Source of the DNA: Siphonodentalium dalli
Taxonomy: Eukaryota; Mollusca; Scaphopoda; Gadilida; Siphonodentaliidae
Direction: 5' to 3'
Assembly (NCBI GenBank): GCA_032622095.1
Contig: CP136061.1
Location: forward strand, 250,183,582 to 250,247,581
DNA: 64,000 nt
In this document: positions 57,268 through 64,000 of the stretch, piece after piece
How positions within the stretch are numbered: position 1 is the stretch's first letter
Layout of the letters: every line of letters begins with the position of its first letter
Position numbers and translations under genes: made by a program
The notes under the pieces: generated by a model
Database searches by the model: none
Told to the model about the DNA's origin: nothing
The model's input: the letters and a program-made list of their open reading frames with translations, nothing else

Positions 57268-57632
57268 TAAAGGCACGGATGGCCTTCGTGGTGGGTATGC
57301 TGTTAAAATAGTCACACCCATTAAAACTGCCATAAACAGAAAGAAAATTAAATTATATACAGACCTTGTTCTTATACCAATCATAAATATCACATATAAT
57401 AGTATGTTATTGTCAAGTTCGACGCTTTGTTATGTAAACAAAAGCCAAAACGTTACAGAACCTGGCTATTATTTACATTTCACAGCATATTAACTTGACA
57501 GTAACATACTGTTTACGCGATATTTATGATTTTTATAAGAACAAAATAATATTCTTACTGTTTATGGCAATCTTAACGGGTGTGACTATTTTAACAGCAT
57601 ATCCACTGCGAAGGCCACCTGTGCCTTTAATA
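57268..57632. mobile_element. 365-bp inverted-repeat element
   Basis: TTAAAGGCACGGATGGCCTT at the left and AAGGCCACCTGTGCCTTTAA at the right; arms extend through GCTGTTAAAATAGTCACACC / GGTGTGACTATTTTAACAGC and TATTTATGATT. Nearly the whole element folds. Confidence 0.85.
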
Positions 57633-57844
57633 GTTAACTTTTCAGTAATTTAATTTCTTGCGGAGCAACTAGCTCTTTTTATTTTTTTTTTTGAATGTCG
57701 TCTCTTGCTTTGTATTAAACTTGTCAAGTTATTCCTTGGTTTTAGCTTCGTTTTAAGTCAGAGGGCTTTTCTTCCAACTTATTTTCTCCGTGAAGATCGC
57801 CTTCTTGTTAGGTATTATTTGTTATATTTGTGTATTGGTGTTGA

Positions 57845-58103
57845 GCAAGCCTTGAAATAGGGTGTCTGTCATTTGCAGAATGAGGTCCACAGAGGGTGAA
57901 TTTAGTGATGCTACCCCGCATAGTGGGCTAGCATCGCCAAATTCACCCTCTGGGAACCTCATTCTGCTGAGGTGTAAGCAGAATGAGGTCCCCAGAGGGT
58001 GAATATGGTGATTCTAGCCCGCTATGCGGGGTAGCATCACTAAATTCACCCTCTGGGGACCACATTCTGCAAATGACAGACACCCTATTTCAAGGCTTGG
58101 TGT
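57845..58103. mobile_element. G-family element, compact form
   Basis: CAAGCCTTGAAATAGGGTGT to ACACCCTATTTCAAGGCTTG: perfect 20-bp outer ends. Two inner foldbacks of GAATGAGGTCC/GGACCTCATTC type. Confidence 0.87.
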
Positions 58104-58146
58104 TGAGAATCATATTTTTGTGCCAAATTCATTGACCATTCACACT

Positions 58147-58439
58147 TTAACCCTTTCTGTACAAAATACTCATTAGCGAGTAGTTACTAATTAGTGAGCA
58201 GTTATCCCTTTGGAAATGTTCAGATAATAAATTCAACAAAGTAACATAGGTTGTTTGATGAACTTATTATCTGAACATTTCCAACCAAAGAAAATGATTC
58301 CATCTGCACTTGTATTATGTTTTGGTCATTCTGGTGTCTACTCATATTTCCTGAACACCCCTCCAAATGAATAATAGACCATTCCTGTGTATACTTTTAT
58401 AACTGAATGGGAGAATCCATTTAGTATAGAAAGGGTCAA
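58147..58439. mobile_element. E-family TTAA MITE, complete
   Basis: TTAACCCTTTCTGTACAAAA to GGGAGAATCCATTTAGTATA, then AGAAAGGG and TCAA. Central foldback ATGTTCAGATAATAAATTCA / TGAACTTATTATCTGAACAT. Confidence 0.86.
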
Positions 58440-58824
58440 CTCATATCATTTCATCTGTTCCTCATGAATATTAAAATTAATTTGTTCTGAACTTTTAAAT
58501 GGGCAAGTTTTAGATATATATATGTGTGAGTAATTTCTGATGCGTATTAGTATTAAAATTCTATTGGTACTATAAGTCCGATCATTTTATGTAACGGGTG
58601 GGGAAAAATAGGGACTTTTAAGTGGCATTCATATGACTGTGTTTTGTTGGTCCGTTGCATTGAACTGTTTACCCGTCCATTGAGCTTCCAATTGTAGTTG
58701 ATAAGTTCCATATTGGAATAAATGCAATATGGCAAATCAATCCATCTGATAAGTTAATTATACGATAATGCCAAACCTGTCAAATCACAACGACTAAATC
58801 TGGATAATAAGGATAAGTTCCCAT

Positions 58825-59048
58825 ACATAGCCCCAGACAAACATGAGCAGACGACACTCTTCTATATGCTTCTATATATGTGTGGGGCTCCCTGCAGGGT
58901 AATGGATGTTTTTTATTTATGTCCTAAAAAATGTAAGAAACATTTATTTTAAAAACATGATAAAAATTGTTAGGCCAATGCATTCTCTTATATATGCGAG
59001 GCGACCTATGGTCGACTCGCATATATAAGAGAATGCATTGGCACAGGG
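58825..59048. mobile_element. C-family element, right half
   Basis: Begins in the spacer (AGCCCCAGACAAACATGAGC), ends after a full hairpin at about 58974-59042 with GCACAGGG; no TGTGACCC end. Confidence 0.8.
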
Positions 59049-59311
59049 TAAAAAATTGTACTAAATCTTTATTATGACATGGATGTCCTGACGCACGGGC
59101 TTCGATGCTGCATAAGATATGCGCTGAGACTTGTGTTGTGTTGAAAATAGAATTTTGGGTGCATTAATGGATACAAGGCAATGGACCAAATGCAGTCGTC
59201 AAAACATCTTAGACTTAGTGCTGTTACCTATATCCCAATTTCAATGCAATCCACATCAGATCCATCACAGCAGTGTTCAATGTTCCATAACTTGTTTGTA
59301 TATTGATTTAA

Positions 59312-59748
59312 TTAACCCTTTCAGTGCCAGGGACCGATCTCATCGGCCCTAATTTATGGTCTGTAAAATCGGCTCTTGGGTTGAATTGTTTTGGGTATGA
59401 TTAAGCATGCTATGGCGAATTTAAAAACAAACTGGACAAAACCTTAGGGGCATGTTATAACTCAAAACTATCACCAAGTATTCATAGTAATAAGTTTGAT
59501 GCCCATGAAAAACGTAAGATTCCCTGGCACTAAACCTACAAAATAAGTCTGTTAAAGAATATAAGAAAAAAATATTAAAATTGAAAACAATTCTAAAAAA
59601 ATAATAACAAATGATGAAAAATTGTTAGGCCAATGTATTCTCTTATAAATGCGAGGCGACCTATGGTCGACTCGCATATATAAGAGAATGCATTGGCACA
59701 GGGTATATGGGTTGATACAATAATCGGACTTGGCACTGAAAGGGTTAA
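59312..59748. mobile_element. B-family TTAA MITE, long form with hairpin
   Basis: TTAACCCTTTCAGTGCCAGG to TTGGCACTGAAAGGGTTAA; hairpin at about 59629-59697 and about 200 bp of extra left-side sequence compared with other B copies. Confidence 0.85.
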
Positions 59749-60200
59749 GGAATATGGAATCTCAATCTTCAAATGTGTCAACAGTGATGGTCACACGTGT
59801 GTATCATACTATTGTAAAGAGATCACTTCTAGTGGACATGCATGCTTTCATGGTCACCTAATCCAATCAGAGGGGTGGTCGGTTGCCTGTGTCAGACAGA
59901 CTAATCTTATCAAGATAATCCCTGTGTTGTGATCTGCTTTCCGTCTGGTCTTGTTGTAAGATATCCATGATATGTTTTTTTGGGCCAATTTGTGACACAT
60001 GTTTACTTTGAATCTTAGGAACATGATTTCAAAGTCTTAAAATTGGGATACGTTGGTAATTTTGGGTGTCAAAAGCATCAATTATGATGTTTTATCTGGC
60101 TTGTTTAGCAGGTAGGAACACTTGCATACAGCTAAAAGTTGTTTATATTTATATTTTTCATTTAGTAAGTTTCGTAATTTGAGATTCCATATTCCTTAAT
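59745..60200. mobile_element. 456-bp element with TTAAGGAATATGG ends
   Basis: TTAAGGAATATGGAATCTCA at the left and its exact inverse TGAGATTCCATATTCCTTAA at the right (21 bp). Shares the left TTAA with the B element. A 79-codon frame overlaps its start but begins in the B element and is not supported as a gene. Confidence 0.72.
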
Positions 60201-60494
60201 TTGGTGAAATCCACTTGTGAAAGTAGGAAGTGGATTTGGTTGAAGCAGTGGGTGCTATTATCAGACGTGCCCTGTTCCACTATAAATGTGCAGTTTTGGT
60301 TGATTCACCAAGACAGTGCCGTCACAGAATTGTGCTGTGTTGAATGTGAATCACCAGGCCCCTGCAGTGTGATGACAACATTCATTGGAACTCACATTCA
60401 TGTGTATCTGAACATGCTTAATTTCTCATTGTAAATGTTATGTCATAAAATTTAAATTTGAATTATGTATTATTGACTTATAAAATAGTCTGTT

Positions 60495-60706
60495 ACAGTA
60501 ATGCCCTAAATAATGACTCCTTAACCACAGCAGAATTGTGGTTAATTTTTCAGGATTTAGTTGGAAATATGGCTTGTTCCATTCATAGGAAAGCTCTCAG
60601 TGAGAGCTTTCCGATGAATGGCAACAAGCCATATTTCGACTAAATCCTGAAAAGTTACCCATAATTCTGCTGCAGTTAAGGAGTCGATTATTTAGGGCAT
60701 TACTGT
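60495..60706. mobile_element. F-family palindromic MITE
   Basis: ACAGTAATGCCCTAAATAAT to GGGCATTACTGT with TA flanks; arms of about 100 bp. Confidence 0.9.
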
Positions 60707-61032
60707 ACTTCCTAAAATAGTCATGAAAGTCACAGATCTAGTGAGAGAAACCTATCTGAATAGTCAATGTCTATTTTATAGTCCCACCAAATTTCTTTTT
60801 CTCAGAAAAGAACACTAGAATAAAGAAATGCATTAAGTTTTCATAAGATATTTTTTGACAAACAATTTCCTTCAAATGTTAGGAAGCAAAATTCTTCACA
60901 TTGGATAAACAACCTTTCCCGATTTATTCTTGTTTCACATCATTTTAGCTTTTAATTCCTGCGAACTATAGCCAATGTAAAATGTGTAGGGTTTTTTGGG
61001 TCATGGCCATCTCTGTTACAGTAATGTTATAT

Positions 61033-61407
61033 CTAAGTGAGCGTTCAGACGACCACCATTCAATCGTAAGTGGAGTAATCAGGCCCGACAAAATCGTGGA
61101 TAATTTGTTTACACGATTGCGATTTTGTTGCAGATCAGGATATGGTGGGTTGTTCGTAAGCCATGGTTAACCACGTGATTGACGACCCTACGATCTTTCA
61201 TCTATGATTTTTACGTACACATGACTGCGATTCCTTCGCAAGTGGGGGATACGCCACGATTTTGCATCCGAAATCAAACAGTGCTTGATATTATTTATAT
61301 ACTCATGATCTTGTCGTGAGCATGTGCAGTCCAACTACCGGTTACTACCTACGATGGAAATATTTCCACTTACCATTGAATCGTGGTCGTCTGAACGTTC
61401 ACTTAAA
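61033..61407. mobile_element. 375-bp inverted-repeat element
   Basis: TAAGTGAGCGTTCAGACGAC at the left and GTCGTCTGAACGTTCACTTA at the right; arms of about 45 bp including CATTCAATCGTAAGTGGA / TCCACTTACCATTGAATCG. A second inner pairing GATCGTAGG-type. Class unknown. Confidence 0.85.
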
Positions 61408-61632
61408 GCGTCCCTGTCCGATTTAACACACCTAAATCACCTAAATTTTCAACTTCGGGGAGAAAAATATTTTATATCTGTCATGGAATCCACCGTTCAA
61501 CGCACAGAGTTATTGGATTTTGATTTTTAACATCTATTTTCTACACTTTGAATTCCACATATGGTGATGCCTGCTTCAAATGGAATTCCCCAGCACGTGT
61601 CATCACAAAAAGTAAACAAACATCTTATTTCC

Positions 61633-61746
61633 CATGTGATCCGTATGATATTATATGGTATATATTTCACGAATAAAACATGATTACTGAGTGATCGGTA
61701 TGATATTATATGGTATATATTTCATGAATAAAACATGATTACTGAA
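61633..61746. repeat. 57-bp tandem duplication
   Basis: GATCSGTATGATATTATATG, GTATATATTTCAYGAATAAA, ACATGATTACTGA twice. Confidence 0.85.
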
Positions 61747-62644
61747 TCGAGGAATATGTATACCTATGCCAACTATAACAAGATACTGACAATTTGGTTT
61801 CTGGCAATAATTTTCATCATATTTTATTCTGAAAATCATATTCAATGTGCCAAAGCCACCGTGAAGCGTGATCTCCAAACTTTGGTTGTGGCATCCATGA
61901 ATATCCATATATTTTTGCTAGGCTGACAAATATTTTCAAAAATAGAAATCTAATAACTCTGAGCTTTGAAGGGATGGGTTCCTTGACTCGAATCAAATAT
62001 GTTTAACCCCGAAGCCAAAGAAATAGTAAATTAGGGGTGTTAAATCTGACAGGGTATCTTTAATGTTTGAAGATTAACACTTTCATGACTGGAGCTTTCT
62101 AGCACATGTTAGGGAGAAGATGTTGTCCTCTAGGGTGTTCCCTATTTTAGGCCATCTTGAGATGAAGAAGATGCCTGGCAACACAGTAATCTTTGTTTAT
62201 TTGGCTTAAACCTATAGCGTACTATAACTGGAGTTATTTTCTGTTGTTCTGTGTTATATTTCATTTCCCGTTACAAATTACCCTGAGTGATGAATAAATT
62301 ATGTTAATTATTATCGATCAAACATATATGGATATATGTCTGGCAGCCATGGTTTACACTGGCCGGAAAATATTTTGGCTAATTTTTCAAAAACATTGAG
62401 ATCTGATGATAATTTGAGACCGATATCTTTTTCGCCAAAAAGTTTGGCCAACTGAAATTTTCTTTGGCCACTTCCAAATATAATTGGCCATTGGACACTG
62501 ACAGTGTGAATCCTGCTAGCAGCCGTCCATATGATTCCGTCATAAAATGGTGAGACAGACAGATTGTCGATAGAAGAAAGCAACTTAATTCATGCAAATC
62601 TGTTGAGGAACAAAGATAAATTATTTCTTCCTAGTTTTATATCA

Positions 62645-63090
62645 ATTCTGGGGTGTGAAATAAAAGATATGAATTCTGGGTCACGGTGGGGAATCACATG
62701 GTTTCGAGGTGATGAGTATCATGCATTCAAAATGGCCGAGGTGATCGAAAATGAGGACAAGTGTAATAAACTATGATAATGATATATTACATAGTATTAT
62801 GGCAGCTGCGAACATAATTCTATAACATTTTTCAAACAAGCTGATACCTCATTTGTGTCCAAACTCCTTGTTTGCTCTAACATACTGACCTAAGTTGTCA
62901 GTCAAAGGATTCTCCTAGATGGTGATGTCAGTTCCTCATATATTATGTTTTTGTGCGTTTGCACTCGCCTTGGCCATTTTGAATGCATGGTACTAATGCA
63001 CCAACTGTGTGGTACTAATGTACCAACCTCGAACCACGTTATTCCCCACCCTGGGGTGTGAAATAAAAGATATGAATTGATGATACCAGG
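62645..63090. repeat. imperfect inverted repeat
   Basis: TGGGGAATCACATGGTTTCG with GCATTCAAAATGGCCGAGG at 62688-62745 pairs with CCTTGGCCATTTTGAATGC and ACCTCGAACCACGTTATTCC at 62969-63046; TGGGGTGTGAAATAAAAGAT occurs directly repeated at 62650 and 63052. The stretches 61747-62640 and 63090-64000 show only a C tract (63752-63774). Confidence 0.65.
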
Positions 63091-64000
63091 ACAGGAAAAA
63101 GGGCTATTGTTAGAACAGAAATCATGTGGAAACTGTCTGAGCATACTATAGCTAAGCATGAGAATTCTATCTTGTTAGCACAAGGAAACTACTTAATGTC
63201 ATTTCAACTGAGATTTCACACCTCAGCTGCATCAGAAATAAGCTACTTTATTATGTCTTTTATAGGCACATAATATACACCATCTTCAGGGAGATCTGTT
63301 TTATTCACAAAAATCATATTTGTAGCTGTTTGTATCATCGTCTTTTACTGAGACTGGCATTATTTTTAATCTTGTTGATCTTGCAAAGCGAATATGATAT
63401 CTCAATGTGATTGATTATCCATGTATTGCAGGGTTCAATAAACCTAATCGTCGTTATCTTTTGTAAAAAAATTGTTTTGGCCCTAAATGAATGCACGACT
63501 ATGAATAGCTAAACATGATCGTTACTCTATCCCTGAGTTCTGAAACGTCCCTACTATCTGCCGATTTGTTCTGTCTACCATTGCACATAAAAGGCTTGTA
63601 GCAGTTTACTTGATCGTATTTTACTTCGAAGTTCAAAAAGAAAATAAAACTAATTGAAAAGAATTGTGTTATCTTCTTGCTGCCATCATATGTGATGAGT
63701 TATAGGGTTCTCATTCACCAGCTGTAGTCCAGGAGATATTGATCGACCTCTGCACCCCCCCCCCCCCCCCCCCCACTAATTTTCTTCCTTAAGGTCTCCT
63801 ATAATTTTTTTCACTTGTTAACAAGAAATAAAAGTGGCTGCAGAGACTCCAGACAAGATGGCGTCCATCATGGCAGCCATTTATTTTAAATGCACCATGT
63901 CTCTTTGATCGCCGTTATAGTAAAGATGATATCACATGCGGTCTTGTTTTCAGCTCGATTCGTTATGCTAATATACAGCCCTTACAAATTAGCCAAAAAT

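Overview
The window is non-coding-rich DNA from an animal nuclear genome, most likely a marine mollusc. Evidence: a spliced metazoan gene with GT-AG introns of 1.1 to 10.6 kb, tRNA-derived SINEs with an AATC/AACC-type tail, a poly(A)-tailed LINE fragment, and very many short inverted-repeat DNA transposons. The phylum is inferred from repeat style, not proven. Nothing prokaryotic (operons, CRISPR, IS elements) is present.

One gene is recognised: the 3' part of Dcp1 (mRNA-decapping enzyme 1) on the + strand, nine exons between 4330 and 46072. They join in one reading frame with matching intron phases. The first starts inside the EVH1 domain at the (S)IYGIWFYEKEEC helix and the last carries the C-terminal trimerization motif and the stop codon. 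About 447 codons lie here; exons for roughly the first 100 residues must lie upstream. Dcp1 is the activating partner of the Dcp2 decapping enzyme in cytoplasmic 5'-3' mRNA decay.

The introns and the 3' flank are packed with repeats. I sort them by termini: four families flanked by TTAA and with CCCTTT-like ends (A: CCCTTTACCCAACA; B: CCCTTTGAGTGCC; D: TCATGACTGGAGC; E: CTTTCTGTAC/GGGAGAATCCATTTAG), as expected of piggyBac-like MITEs; F, a roughly 215-bp near-perfect palindrome (TA/CAGTAATGCCC, mariner-like); G, a foldback family (AGAATGAGGTCCCCAGAGGG) with about 19 copies; H, a roughly 550-bp family ending TTTAAAGATGG; C, ending TGTGACCCGCC; plus several single inverted-repeat elements. Tandem arrays lie at 17.8, 19.8-20.5, 25.7-29.7, 30.2-32.0, 42.6-44.3, 49.4, 50.7 and 55.4-55.7 kb.

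Two patterns stand out. First, five Dcp1 exon-intron junctions lie inside tandem duplications that copy the splice site itself; in one case the 62-bp exon end plus donor is repeated about 65 times over 4 kb. Second, one hairpin module (stem GCCAATGCATTCTC...) with a conserved internal mismatch and covarying stem pairs occurs in at least four transposon families with unrelated ends.

From 46 to 64 kb I recognise no second gene, only two weak candidate exons among repeats.
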